A stretch of DNA of 64,000 nucleotides, taken from Limnovirga soli (GTDB lineage: Bacteria > Bacteroidota > Bacteroidia > Chitinophagales > Chitinophagaceae). Location of the stretch: positions 1 to 64,000 of the forward strand of contig NZ_WHPF01000009.1 in NCBI RefSeq assembly GCF_013106755.1, read 5' to 3'. Every line of letters starts with the position of its first letter. Positions within the stretch are counted from its first letter, which is position 1. A model generated the notes under the pieces. That model worked only from the letters and a program-made list of their open reading frames with translations, had not been told where the DNA came from and searched no databases. The position numbers and the translations under genes were made by a program. Below, one piece after another: positions 1-7,838 of this stretch.

Positions 1-20
1 AAAAAGTCTCAAAACCACCG

Positions 21-251
21 GCTCAAAGCCCCCCTCAACAAGCACAAGGCCCTTAAATTATTGCACATAACCTTTCGTATCTTACACACAGTCAATTAAA
101 TATTGCACAATGCATTAATAATATGCGGCATAAAGCAAAAAATGTGCGGCATAGCCCAAAAAATATGCGGCATAACACTAAAATTCTTGCACACTGTCAA
201 TAAATTTTAAGGCTTTCCGCTAAAATTATTACACACAGCTTTTTAACTTTA
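21..251. repeat. Phased array of degenerate 21-bp repeats
   Basis: About eleven unit starts (GCTCA, GCACA, ACACA or GCGGCA) fall at 21, 42, 63, 84, 105, 125, 146, 167, 189, 210 and 231, so spacing is 20-22 bp, two helical turns. The best units are ATATGCGGCATA, ATGTGCGGCATA and ATATGCGGCATA at 121, 142 and 163. CTTACACACAGTCAAT (81) and CTTGCACACTGTCAAT (186) lie 105 bp (five units) apart. The second half of most units is AT-rich, often AAATTATT. The array ends about 40 bp before the gene at 293. It could be a multi-site operator, a bent-DNA tract or part of a mobile locus; the window edge may cut it. Confidence 0.65.
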
Positions 252-292
252 GTACTCAAACATTTTTTTCTAACAATTTAATCTTTTCACTC

Positions 293-997
293 ATGGCATC
301 AACTTCAGAAGTTACCATTGGAGCTAAGGTAACAAACGCAGAAAAAATCTCCACAAACCTAAAAGCATTTGCAGGTTACGCCCCGTCAGACCCTGCCCTC
401 ACAGCAGCCGAGTTAGACACCCTAATCAACAACACAAAAGCCAAAAACACCGAAGCCGCTTCCGCCGCCCAGGATTATTCTGCCGCGGTGGACACAAGGC
501 AAAACTTATTTCAAAAAGACACCAATTCATTAATTAGGATAATGTCTCCAATTGGTGCAACGGTTCGTGCTTCCTGTGGCAAAACATCCAAAGAAGCCAG
601 CGACATTGCCGCGATGATTACAAAAATCAGGGGCGTAAAAGTTAAGAAACCCACCAAAGAACCAACGGCAGATTTTGTAAGCCAAAGTGAACGTTCTTAT
701 GGCAGCATGACACAGAATTTTTCAGCCATGATAACCACACTTACAAAATATGGGGCTAAATATGCACCGGTAAATACGGATATAACTATAGCAACCCTTC
801 AAACAAAACTTACCGCCCTTACAGCAGCAAACATTGCAGTAACAGCCACATACGGCCAGCTAAAACAAAAACGAGACGACCGTTCAGATTTATATAAACA
901 ACTTACAGACCTAACACAACGCATTAAAGACGCAGTAAAAAGTCAGTATGGGTTAAAATCAACAGAGTACAATTTAATCAAGGGAATAAGAGTGTAA
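293..997 (+). CDS. Unrecognised helical protein with two internal repeats
   Basis: A 234-residue soluble protein without signal peptide or membrane segment, rich in Thr, Ala and Lys, with a single Cys. I do not recognise the family. Two halves can be laid over each other: residues about 20-115 and about 140-234. Each starts near a Tyr-Ala-Pro motif, continues with predicted helices, and ends in a pattern close to G-x-x-S-x-E followed by I-(K/R)-G-(I/V). This suggests duplication of a helical domain of about 90 residues. The gene stands alone, with the 21-bp array upstream and C-rich repeats related to the array downstream (1039-1095). A DNA-binding or mobile-locus role is only a guess from that context. 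Confidence 0.7.
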   Translation: MASTSEVTIGAKVTNAEKISTNLKAFAGYAPSDPALTAAELDTLINNTKAKNTEAASAAQDYSAAVDTRQNLFQKDTNSLIRIMSPIGATVRASCGKTSKEASDIAAMITKIRGVKVKKPTKEPTADFVSQSERSYGSMTQNFSAMITTLTKYGAKYAPVNTDITIATLQTKLTALTAANIAVTATYGQLKQKRDDRSDLYKQLTDLTQRIKDAVKSQYGLKSTEYNLIKGIRV

Positions 998-1038
998 CGC
1001 TCCTTAGGGCAACCACACCAACCCAGGCACTTAAGCAC

Positions 1039-1095
1039 GCTCTAAAGCCCCCCACGCCGCAAATCCAACCTGTCTAAAAGCCCCCTCAAACAGCC
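1039..1095. repeat. C-rich repeats similar to the upstream array
   Basis: GCTCTAAAGCCCCCCACGCC at 1039 resembles the array unit at 21-41 (GCTCAAAGCCCCCC...). A second similar run, AAAGCCCCCTCAAACAGCC, lies at 1077-1095. Related short repeats therefore flank the gene at 293-997 on both sides. Confidence 0.4.
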
Positions 1096-1160
1096 AATAT
1101 CTTTCCATACAATCTAAGCCAATACTTCATGAAAGAATTATAAGCGTATGCAATGCAAAT

Positions 1161-1194
1161 AAAAAAGGCCGTTGTAAATAACAACGGCCTTTTT
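1161..1194. terminator. Bidirectional rho-independent terminator
   Basis: Stem GGCCGTTGT (1167-1175) pairs with ACAACGGCC (1181-1189) around a 5-nt loop. The A-run before it and T-run after it extend the stem and give a U-tract in both directions. It serves the minus-strand gene ending at 1214. Confidence 0.85.
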
Positions 1195-1213
1195 ATTATG
1201 TAGTTAGGTTTAA

Positions 1214-1420
1214 TTAAAAACCTTTTGTAGCAACACCATCTGCAATAGCTTGTAAAGCTTTTGCTTCGTTTAAAATAGAAGCCATTTTGTTGCCTTTTCC
1301 ATCATGACCGGTTGCCATATAACCACCTTTGGCAGTTTTGGTAACAACAGCATCCTGCATGGGAACATTTTTTTCTTTTGTTTTAAGGCAATAGGCCTTT
1401 AGCATTTTTGAAGTATCCAT
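1214..1420 (-). CDS. Small DUF5679-like protein lacking the zinc cysteines
   Basis: A 68-residue soluble protein. The N-terminal pattern K-A-Y-C-L-K-T-K-E-K, followed about 20 residues later by G-Y-M-A-T-G, resembles the small DUF5679 zinc-ribbon family (AYCVKCK... with a later CPxCG). Here only the first cysteine survives, the second CxxC is missing, and an extra Ala-rich C-terminus of about 20 residues is present. The DUF5679 link is my inference from pattern memory. It is monocistronic, with a strong terminator just downstream and a 565-bp gap upstream. The role is unknown. Confidence 0.7.
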   Translation of the reverse strand: MDTSKMLKAYCLKTKEKNVPMQDAVVTKTAKGGYMATGHDGKGNKMASILNEAKALQAIADGVATKGF

Positions 1421-1653
1421 CTTTGTTATTTTTTGGATTAGTAATTAAAAATATGGCACAAACTACAAAGTTTTCACCTAAAAAAACAATTTAAACCATT
1501 TTAACCTTGCCTTGTGCCTGTTGCAAAAGTATCGCCTTTTACAAAAAGGGTAACATAAAAACTGTTGATTCGTAATTTTTTTATTATTTGTTGCAATTGT
1601 ATAAAACTTTATAGATACTGGTTTAACCCAAATTTTGCAGTAGAATTTTTTTT

Positions 1654-1880
1654 AGCCGGGCAATATATTGCTATGGCATCGATACTTGCGTCGCACACTT
1701 GTACTGCAGCATTTAATTAAGCTTTTTACAGCCAATACAAATAATTACAAAATCTGGTTTTTAAAACTGTTCGCTGCAGAAAAAGCTATCAACACAACTG
1801 TCCTATACCCCCAGCTGCCATGAAAGAGGAACCTTGAACCGAGCGTGGCAAGCGGTGTTGCACATGGAACTTAAGCTGGT
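1654..1880. repeat. Box-core element, paired (P1)
   Basis: Left end: box AGCCGGGC at 1654-1661 and core TTGCGTCGCACACTTGTAC at 1686-1704, box-to-core distance 32. Right end, inverted: variant core GAACCGAGCGTGGCAAG at 1836-1852 followed by a degenerate outer box AGCTGGT near 1874-1880. The interior carries GCTTTTTACAGCC, also seen in element P4. The element fills most of the 565-bp gene-free stretch 1421-1985; the remainder is the pheS terminator and unremarkable AT-rich sequence. Confidence 0.75.
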
Positions 1881-1937
1881 AACCAAATAATTGGCTTTAA
1901 TAGCTAATTGAACATATGCAAGACTTTGGTAGCAATA

Positions 1938-1970
1938 AAAAAGGGTATGAAATAATTCATACCCTTTTTA
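1938..1970. terminator. Terminator downstream of pheS
   Basis: Perfect stem GGGTATGAA (1943-1951) with TTCATACCC (1956-1964), loop ATAA, flanked by A- and T-runs so it can act on both strands. It lies 16 bp beyond the pheS stop. Confidence 0.85.
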
Positions 1971-1985
1971 CTATAAGTGGCTTTT

Positions 1986-3017
1986 TTATACGCTGCTGGT
2001 AAATTGCTGCAAAAAGCGAATATCGTTTTGGGAATAAAGCCTTAAATCGTTTACCCTGAATTTTAGCTGACAAACCCGCTCTACACCCATTCCAAAGGCA
2101 AAACCAGTGTGTTTATTGGGGTCTATACCAAAATTCTCCAACACTTTGGGGTGTACCATGCCACTACCCAATATTTCTACCCAGCCGGTATGTTTACATA
2201 CATTGCAGCCGCTGCCTTCGCATATTAAACAGCTAATGTCCATTTCGGCACTTGGCTCGGTAAATGGAAAATAAGACGGGCGGAAACGCACTTTTACATC
2301 TTTGCCAAACATTTCCTGTACAAAATAATAAAGGGTTTGCTTAAGATCAGCAAAGCTTACATGTTCATCAATACATAAACCTTCAATCTGGTGAAAAAAG
2401 CAATGTGCCCTTGCGCTAATGGTTTCGTTGCGGTATACACGGCCTGGGCATATTACCCTGATGGGTGGCTTTTGTTTTTCCATAACCCTGGCTTGTACAC
2501 TGCTGGTATGAGTACGCAGTAACCAATCGGGGTTTTGGTTAATATAAAAGGTGTCCTGCATATCGCGGGCCGGATGATCTGCGGGCAGGTTCATGGCGCC
2601 AAAGTTGTGCCAGTCATCTTCAATTTCCGGGCCTTCGGCAATAGCAAACCCAAGGTGTTGAAAAATAGACACTATTTTATTGCGCACCATGGTAATGGGG
2701 TGCCGGGTACCCACCGGAAATGGATCGCCGGGTAGCGTCCAGTCAAAACTGGCATGACTGGCTGCACCTGTATTTTCGGTGGCTGCTTTTAACAGCTCGT
2801 ATTTTTCTTCTGTAAATTTTTTAAACTCGTTTAGTAGCTGGCCAAAGTTTTTCTTTTGCTCATTGGGCACATTTTTCATTTCGCCCATAATGGCTTTTAC
2901 AATACCCTTGGTGCCCAGGTATTTTATCCTGAATGTCTCGGCTGTATCTGCTGAATCGGGTTCATAAGCTGCAATATCTGCCTTATGTTGTTCTATCTGT
3001 TGCAACAATTCTTCCAT
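1986..3017 (-). CDS. pheS: Phenylalanine--tRNA ligase alpha subunit
   Basis: Catalytic alpha subunit of the cytoplasmic alpha2-beta2 phenylalanyl-tRNA synthetase, which charges tRNA-Phe with ATP. At 343 residues it has the usual bacterial length. An N-terminal coiled-coil arm occupies about residues 1-90. The class II core follows: motif 1 region (G-T-R-H-P-I-T and G-P-E-I-E), motif 2 (R-V-Y-R-N-E-T-I-S-A-R-A-H, with the Phe pocket) and motif 3 near the end (G-F-A-F-G-M-G-V-E-R). A Cys-rich patch (CEGSGCNVCKHTGW) is common in this family. pheT is not adjacent, so the subunits are encoded apart. It is divergent from the PLP enzyme at 3119. Confidence 0.97.
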   Translation of the reverse strand: MEELLQQIEQHKADIAAYEPDSADTAETFRIKYLGTKGIVKAIMGEMKNVPNEQKKNFGQLLNEFKKFTEEKYELLKAATENTGAASHASFDWTLPGDPFPVGTRHPITMVRNKIVSIFQHLGFAIAEGPEIEDDWHNFGAMNLPADHPARDMQDTFYINQNPDWLLRTHTSSVQARVMEKQKPPIRVICPGRVYRNETISARAHCFFHQIEGLCIDEHVSFADLKQTLYYFVQEMFGKDVKVRFRPSYFPFTEPSAEMDISCLICEGSGCNVCKHTGWVEILGSGMVHPKVLENFGIDPNKHTGFAFGMGVERVCQLKFRVNDLRLYSQNDIRFLQQFTSSV

Positions 3018-3118
3018 GCCGCGAAGATAAGGAATGTGTGGTTGTACCTGTACATGCTTTGCTTTACCATTTTTTTAGATTTAATGTACTTAACTTGCTT
3101 ATTCTTTAAAATAAACAT

Positions 3119-4261
3119 ATGAAAAAGGCAACCATATTTATACATGCCGGCACAGAACCTGACCCAAGTACCGGGGCTATTATGACACCAATTTACCAAA
3201 CATCTACCTATGTGCAGGAGGCGCCGGGTGTGAATAAGGGCTATGAATATGCCCGTTCTCAAAACCCTACCAGGTTTGCACTGGAAGCAGCTTTTGCCGC
3301 AATAGAAAATGGGAAATACGGACTGGCATTTAGCAGTGGGGTTGCAGCAACAGATGCGGTTATAAAATTATTGGCACCGGGCGATGAAGTAATTGCAGGT
3401 AGTGATATGTATGGGGGTACATACCGTTTATTTACCAAGATTTTTGAAAAATTTGGTATTGTATTTAAGTATGTAAACATGCAACATGCACAAACTATTC
3501 AGGAAGCCATTAGCCCAAACACAAAGCTAATTTGGACTGAAACACCCACCAACCCATTAATGAATATTACAGATATAGCCGCTGTAGCAGCCATAGCAAA
3601 AGCAAATAATATTTTGCTTTGTGTGGATAATACATTTGCTTCTCCCTATTTACAAAACCCGCTTGATTTAGGTGCAGATATAGTAATGCACTCCGCAACC
3701 AAATACCTGGGTGGACATAGTGATGTAATACAGGGCTGCCTTGTAATGAATGATACTAATTTGCGGGATCAGTTGTATTTTATACAAAAAAGCTCAGGGG
3801 CTGTTCCGGGGCCGCAGGATTGCTTTTTGGTATTACGTGGGATAAAAACCCTGCACGTACGTATGCAGCGGCATTGTGAAAATGGCGCCAAAATAGCCCA
3901 GTATTTAAGGGCTAACCCAAAGGTGGCAAAAGTATACTGGCCTGGTTTTGAAGACCATCCAAACCATGATATTGCCCGCAAACAAATGAGCGGATTTGGC
4001 GGGATGATTAGCTTTGAATTAAAGAACGACAGTGCTGATGAAACACGAAGGGTGCTATCTTCTACCAAAATATTTGCGTTGGCCGAAAGCTTAGGCGGTG
4101 TAGAAAGCCTTATAAACCACCCGGCTACCATGACACATGCTTCAATACCTAGGGAAGAACGTATAAAAAATGGATTGAGCGACCATTTAATAAGATTGAG
4201 CGTGGGTATTGAAGATGCAGATGATTTAATGGCAGATCTGTCTCAAGCTATTGGTGAATGA
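3119..4261 (+). CDS. Cystathionine gamma-synthase/lyase family PLP enzyme
   Basis: A 380-residue member of the Cys/Met-metabolism PLP family. It may make cystathionine from an activated homoserine or cleave cystathionine. The PLP lysine is K195 in S-A-T-K-Y-L-G-G-H-S-D. The tail R-L-S-V-G-I-E-D-A-D-D-L is typical. Full length with no breaks. The start ATG overlaps no other gene and gives the normal N-terminus with H-A-G and P-I-Y-Q-T-S. It is the first gene of a tight four-gene unit; its stop overlaps the next start by 4 bp. Synthase, gamma-lyase and sulfhydrylase cannot be separated by eye, so metB is only the likeliest name. Confidence 0.9.
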   Translation: MKKATIFIHAGTEPDPSTGAIMTPIYQTSTYVQEAPGVNKGYEYARSQNPTRFALEAAFAAIENGKYGLAFSSGVAATDAVIKLLAPGDEVIAGSDMYGGTYRLFTKIFEKFGIVFKYVNMQHAQTIQEAISPNTKLIWTETPTNPLMNITDIAAVAAIAKANNILLCVDNTFASPYLQNPLDLGADIVMHSATKYLGGHSDVIQGCLVMNDTNLRDQLYFIQKSSGAVPGPQDCFLVLRGIKTLHVRMQRHCENGAKIAQYLRANPKVAKVYWPGFEDHPNHDIARKQMSGFGGMISFELKNDSADETRRVLSSTKIFALAESLGGVESLINHPATMTHASIPREERIKNGLSDHLIRLSVGIEDADDLMADLSQAIGE

Positions 4262-5037
4262 GTAAGAATAAGCAGTTGAAAGATTTTCTGGATACTAAGG
4301 TTGCAGCGTATAATCAGCCTGCATTTATTAAAGATGATCCGGTTTGTATACCACATCTTTTTTCAAAACAGCCCGATATTGAAATTGCTGCATTATTTGC
4401 AGCTGTGTTTGCCTGGGGTGGCCGAACTACCATCATTAATAAGTCAAAAGAGTTGATGCAACTAATGCATATGGCCCCTTTTGATTTTGTAATGCACCAT
4501 TCCACAGCAGATTTAAAAGCCCTGATGCAATTTAAACACCGTACTTTTAATACAACAGATCTTTTATATTTTATTGAGTTTTTGCGGTTTCATTATACAA
4601 AACATGCTTCATTAGAAACTGCATTTACTTTACAGTTTGATGCGGGGGAAGATAATACAGCTAAGGCTTTAACGGGTTTTCATGATTACTTTTTTTCCCT
4701 GGAAGATGTGCCGCACAGAACCAAAAAGCATATTGCCACCCCAGTTAAAAAATCTACCTGCAAAAGGCTGAATATGTTTTTGCGGTGGATGGTAAGAAAT
4801 GATAATTGCGGGGTTGATTTTGGGCTATGGAAAAACATATCGCCGGCACAGCTTATTTGCCCGATTGACTTGCATGTGGCCCGGGTAGCTAAAAGATTTA
4901 ACCTGATTCAAAGAAAGCAAATTGACTGGGAAACAGGGGTTGAATTAACCAATTACCTGCGTTTATTAGATGCTACTGACCCGGTTAAATACGATTTTGC
5001 CCTATTTGGCCTGGGCGTTATTGAACAATACTATTAA
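4258..5037 (+). CDS. TIGR02757 (DUF2400) family protein
   Basis: A 259-residue soluble protein of the TIGR02757/DUF2400 family, common in Bacteroidota and with no established function known to me. Recognised by the N-terminal pattern with D-D-P-V-C-I-P-H and the A-A-L-F-A-A-V-F-A-W-G-G-R motif near residue 45, and by L-R-W-M-V-R-N-D and the P-I-D-L-H-V-A-R-V-A segment in the C-terminal half. That helical arrangement recalls HhH/endonuclease III-like glycosylase folds, which is an inference. Its ATG overlaps the upstream stop (ATGA), implying translational coupling. Confidence 0.85.
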   Translation: MSKNKQLKDFLDTKVAAYNQPAFIKDDPVCIPHLFSKQPDIEIAALFAAVFAWGGRTTIINKSKELMQLMHMAPFDFVMHHSTADLKALMQFKHRTFNTTDLLYFIEFLRFHYTKHASLETAFTLQFDAGEDNTAKALTGFHDYFFSLEDVPHRTKKHIATPVKKSTCKRLNMFLRWMVRNDNCGVDFGLWKNISPAQLICPIDLHVARVAKRFNLIQRKQIDWETGVELTNYLRLLDATDPVKYDFALFGLGVIEQYY

Positions 5038-5046
5038 ATTATATTT

Positions 5047-5544
5047 ATGCAAACATCTGCTGCTATTGCATTACAAATGAAGGAAGTTTACGAAGGTGGC
5101 AACTGGAGCGAGGTGGATTTAGCCGCCACCCTGGCAGATATTACCTGGGCGGAAGCCAATATTATTACCCCGGTTTCTGCCAATAGCATAGCGGCTATTT
5201 TGATTCACCTGCAGTTTTACAATAATGTGGTGAAGGATAGGTTGGCTGGAATAAATACCGCCATACCAGATACCAATGGATTTGATGTACCCAAAATGAA
5301 AAATGCGGCTGATTGGAAACTGCTGCAACAGAATAGTTTTGCAAGCGCCCTTGCATTAATGGATGTAGTAAGTGCTTTGCCGGATGAAAAACTGTTTGAG
5401 GTATTGACTAGTAGTGGGGTCACCGTTTATAAAACATTGCATGGGGTGGTAGAACATGCTTATTACCATCTTGGCCAAATAGTAATGCTAAAAAAAATTA
5501 TAAGAACCAAGTTAAGAATAGAGGAAAGAAACAATAGTTTATGA
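5047..5544 (+). CDS. DinB/DUF1572-like four-helix protein
   Basis: A 165-residue protein with the layout of the DinB/YfiT-like superfamily: four helices carrying His residues that may bind a divalent metal. Visible are the first-helix W-S-E-V-D and H-L-Q-F-Y-N-N near residue 57, then H-G-V-V-E-H-A-Y-Y-H-L-G-Q-I near residue 140, the usual third metal-ligand region. The substrate is unknown; characterised relatives include thiol transferases. It starts 9 bp after the upstream stop and overlaps the next gene by 4 bp. Confidence 0.8.
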   Translation: MQTSAAIALQMKEVYEGGNWSEVDLAATLADITWAEANIITPVSANSIAAILIHLQFYNNVVKDRLAGINTAIPDTNGFDVPKMKNAADWKLLQQNSFASALALMDVVSALPDEKLFEVLTSSGVTVYKTLHGVVEHAYYHLGQIVMLKKIIRTKLRIEERNNSL

Positions 5545-5873
5545 CTTTAGAAGAAAATCTGATACAGGAAGAAATTCTGAAAGCAGTAAGCTACGATGTT
5601 TTATTGCCTCAATCTACCTATGAGTTGTTTAGAAAGCAATTGGCAGATTATATTAATGCACTGATTAATAATAATTTTCAGCAACTGATTTATTTGTTGT
5701 ACCGGCTTGATATTAACGAGAAAAAACTAAAAGGCTTACTGGCTGGCCAACCCGGCAGCGATGCCGGCTTTTTAATTGCAGATATGATGATAGAAAGACA
5801 GCTGCAAAAAATACAATCAAGGCAGCAGTACAGGCAACCCTACAGGCCTATACCAGATGATGAGCGATGGTAA
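5541..5873 (+). CDS. Small conserved hypothetical protein
   Basis: A 110-residue, mostly helical, soluble protein with a Gln/Arg/Pro-rich, probably disordered tail (about residues 88-110). The motif L-I-Y-L-L-Y-R-L-D-I-N-E near the middle is typical of a short family often seen downstream of DinB-like genes in Bacteroidota, but I cannot name it. It begins inside the stop of the preceding gene (ATGA overlap), so it is likely coupled and is the last gene of the operon starting at 3119. Confidence 0.7.
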   Translation: MTLEENLIQEEILKAVSYDVLLPQSTYELFRKQLADYINALINNNFQQLIYLLYRLDINEKKLKGLLAGQPGSDAGFLIADMMIERQLQKIQSRQQYRQPYRPIPDDERW

Positions 5874-5901
5874 TACACAATGTTGCATTACTTGATGCAG
5901 A

Positions 5902-5949
5902 ACAAGAGTGCGACGCAAGCGGTGATTGGCTTTTTGTAAAGGCCGGGCC
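5902..5949 (-). repeat. Box-core element, single end (minus)
   Basis: Core ACAAGAGTGCGACGCAA at 5902-5918 (minus orientation), outer box GCCGGGCC ending at 5949, spacing 31. The box ends 6 bp beyond the stop codon of the minus-strand gene at 5956. It lies between two convergent genes with no other terminator seen. Confidence 0.8.
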
Positions 5950-5955
5950 AATAAA

Positions 5956-6726
5956 TCAGGGCAAAACAAACCCCACCGCGGCAACTGTATTATTATTTAC
6001 ATTGGGAAAAACTGATTTACCGGTGCTGATATCTATATAATCGTTAGGCACCAACGATTCTCCATACGATTTTACATATACCGAGTCGCCTGTACGATAG
6101 CCAAGACTATAGAAATCGGCATAAGAAAATCTGGCAGAACCGGTAGCTTGTTTGGCTTTATATAACCCGCTGAAAGAATTATAGGCAGTTGCTGAAACAG
6201 CCTGTGTACTGCCAAAAAACAAGCGAATACCCCGGGCAGTATCAGCATTGGCTGGTGGTTGTACAGTGGAGATTATTTTTATGGTATCGGCAAGCGTATC
6301 AATGGTAATACTAAGGTTAGAAATGGAGGTAGTGGCCATAGCGCCCAATATTTTTTCGGGAGCCAGCACCGGTGTATCAGAGAAATTATCGGCAAACCTG
6401 AAAGTATCCAGCTTATAAGTGCCAAAACCTTGTTTTGTAAATACCAATGTATAAGTACCAAAAGGTAAGTTTTTAAAAGAGTATTTGCCCGATGAGTCGG
6501 TAACTGTGCTATAACTGGTGCCTTGCAGACTAACTGTCATGCCATTTGAGATAATGGGGTTACCCAAATCGTCGTACAATTTTACAGAACCATTTAATTT
6601 TTCGTTAGAACCGCCGTTCGGCACAAAATCGCTTTTGTTACAGGCTACTGCTAATGCTATACAACCCAAAACCAATACTAATTTTTGTAAAAAAGATACC
6701 ATAGAAAAATAGCTTGATAATTTCAT
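5956..6726 (-). CDS. Lipoprotein with carboxypeptidase regulatory-like domain
   Basis: Start chosen at 6726 (256 residues) because it gives a clean lipoprotein signal: a Lys after the first hydrophobic stretch, then L-V-L-G-C-I-A-L-A-V-A-C with the probable lipidated Cys29. The longer frame to 6846 runs through a dispersed repeat and is rejected. Residues about 45-115 form a CarboxypepD_reg/SpaA-like beta-sandwich (D-S-S-G-K-Y-S-F-K-N-L-P-F-G-T-Y). The C-terminal half, about residues 125-256, is an unrecognised beta-rich region. It probably sits on the envelope surface or periplasmic side as a binding protein. Monocistronic, convergent with the unit ending at 5873. Confidence 0.75.
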   Translation of the reverse strand: MKLSSYFSMVSFLQKLVLVLGCIALAVACNKSDFVPNGGSNEKLNGSVKLYDDLGNPIISNGMTVSLQGTSYSTVTDSSGKYSFKNLPFGTYTLVFTKQGFGTYKLDTFRFADNFSDTPVLAPEKILGAMATTSISNLSITIDTLADTIKIISTVQPPANADTARGIRLFFGSTQAVSATAYNSFSGLYKAKQATGSARFSYADFYSLGYRTGDSVYVKSYGESLVPNDYIDISTGKSVFPNVNNNTVAAVGFVLP

Positions 6727-6793
6727 ATTTAATATTAAGTAATATGGCATTAGGAAAAATGCGATACCATATATATGCCGGATATTTTTTATT

Positions 6794-6863
6794 AGCCCGG
6801 CGCCAGAAAATCTATCAGGCACCGCTTGCGTCGCACACTGCATCAATTGGCAAATAGCCCGGC
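6794..6863 (+). repeat. Box-core element with a second outer box
   Basis: Box AGCCCGGC at 6794-6801, core TTGCGTCGCACACT at 6826-6839 (spacing 32), then after only 15 bp another AGCCCGGCT at 6855-6863. It may be a collapsed paired element or a solo end beside a stray box. It sits upstream of the lipoprotein gene, between it and purN. Confidence 0.75.
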
Positions 6864-6985
6864 TTTATAGCGGCAAAGATAAAAACTGTACCATCTAAAT
6901 AATGTTAAGCTATAGGCATAATAGCTGGTTTTTATTAAATTAGGCTTAAAGCCAATACTGCAGGTGGTCTTTGGGCACACTAATT

Positions 6986-7579
6986 TTATTGTAGGTTGTA
7001 TTTCGCCAATACCACTTCTTCAATTATTCGTGGAAAATGTTCGTGTTCCAACTGGTGAATTTTATTAGCCAGTGTTTCCGGGGTATCTGTAGGTAAAACA
7101 GAGCAGGTTGCCTGAAATATATGTTTACCATGGTCATAGTGCTCATCTACAAAATGTATAGTAATACCACTTTTATCTTTTTTCGCGTTAATAACTGCTT
7201 CATGCACATGGTTGCCATACATGCCTTTGCCTCCAAAATCGGGTAATAAGGCCGGGTGTATATTGATGATGGCTGTTGGGTAGATATGGATAAGGTGGGC
7301 AGGTATTTTCCATAAAAAACCTGCCAGCACTAAAAAATCAATTCCAAATTCCTTAAGAACGGGTTCATAGGCATCCCCTTTAAAAAAACGCTCTTTTTCC
7401 AATATCAGGGTACTTATACTATTTGCCCGGGCTATGTCAAGTACACCAGCCTCAGGCTTGTTACTTACAATAAGTGCTATGGTAATAAATGAAGAAGCCT
7501 CAAAAAATTCAATGATTTTTTTGGTATTGCTGCCGGTGCCCGATGCGAATATGGCTAAGTTGTATTGCTTTGTTTCCAC
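6986..7579 (-). CDS. purN: Phosphoribosylglycinamide formyltransferase
   Basis: Transfers the formyl group of 10-formyl-tetrahydrofolate to GAR, step three of purine synthesis, in the cytoplasm. At 197 residues it has the usual length. The N-terminal phosphate-binding loop F-A-S-G-T-G-S-N is at about residues 10-17. The catalytic Asn and His lie in I-I-N-I-H-P-A-L-L-P-D-F, and the catalytic Asp in H-F-V-D-E-H-Y-D-H-G. All three catalytic residues are present. It stands alone on the minus strand, divergent from the respiratory operon; no other purine genes are in the window. Confidence 0.95.
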   Translation of the reverse strand: METKQYNLAIFASGTGSNTKKIIEFFEASSFITIALIVSNKPEAGVLDIARANSISTLILEKERFFKGDAYEPVLKEFGIDFLVLAGFLWKIPAHLIHIYPTAIINIHPALLPDFGGKGMYGNHVHEAVINAKKDKSGITIHFVDEHYDHGKHIFQATCSVLPTDTPETLANKIHQLEHEHFPRIIEEVVLAKYNLQ

Positions 7580-7763
7580 CAGAATGTATACTATATATTA
7601 AAGGTGCAAAACTGCCGCAAAACTTTGATTTAAAAGAATCTATTTATTGGGGTAAATAATTACACAAATAACAAAAAGCCTTAATAACAGATTTAATTTT
7701 ACTAAGAATTAAATGTGGGTAACAATGAAAATAAGCGCTAAAAAAAAATTAAAACGTGTTATG

Positions 7764-7790
7764 TTTTGTCAAATTCCTGTCATACTTTTG
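7764..7790 (+). promoter_or_regulatory. Candidate promoter of the act-cox operon
   Basis: TACTTTTG at 7783-7790 matches the Bacteroidota -7 element TAnnTTTG. The nearest TTG (7766-7768) is only 14 bp upstream, so the -33 match is poor. Transcription from about 7797 would fit a translation start at 7839 or 7860, not 7713. Confidence 0.45.
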
Positions 7791-7838
7791 TCGCCATTCA
7801 AGGATATTTCTCCACATCTATATAATAGTACTGTGAAT

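Noticed and set aside
121-174. CRISPR array
   Set aside because: The repeats are degenerate, only 12 bp conserved, with 9-bp gaps and no cas genes; a 21-bp phased array explains them better.
6727-6846. Longer N-terminus for the lipoprotein gene ending at 5956
   Set aside because: The extension translates through a dispersed element and buries the lipoprotein signal.
7713-7838. Upstream extension of actA with an earlier start
   Set aside because: The extra 42 residues precede the signal peptide and overlap a -7-like promoter element; starts at 7839 or 7860 give a normal exported cytochrome.
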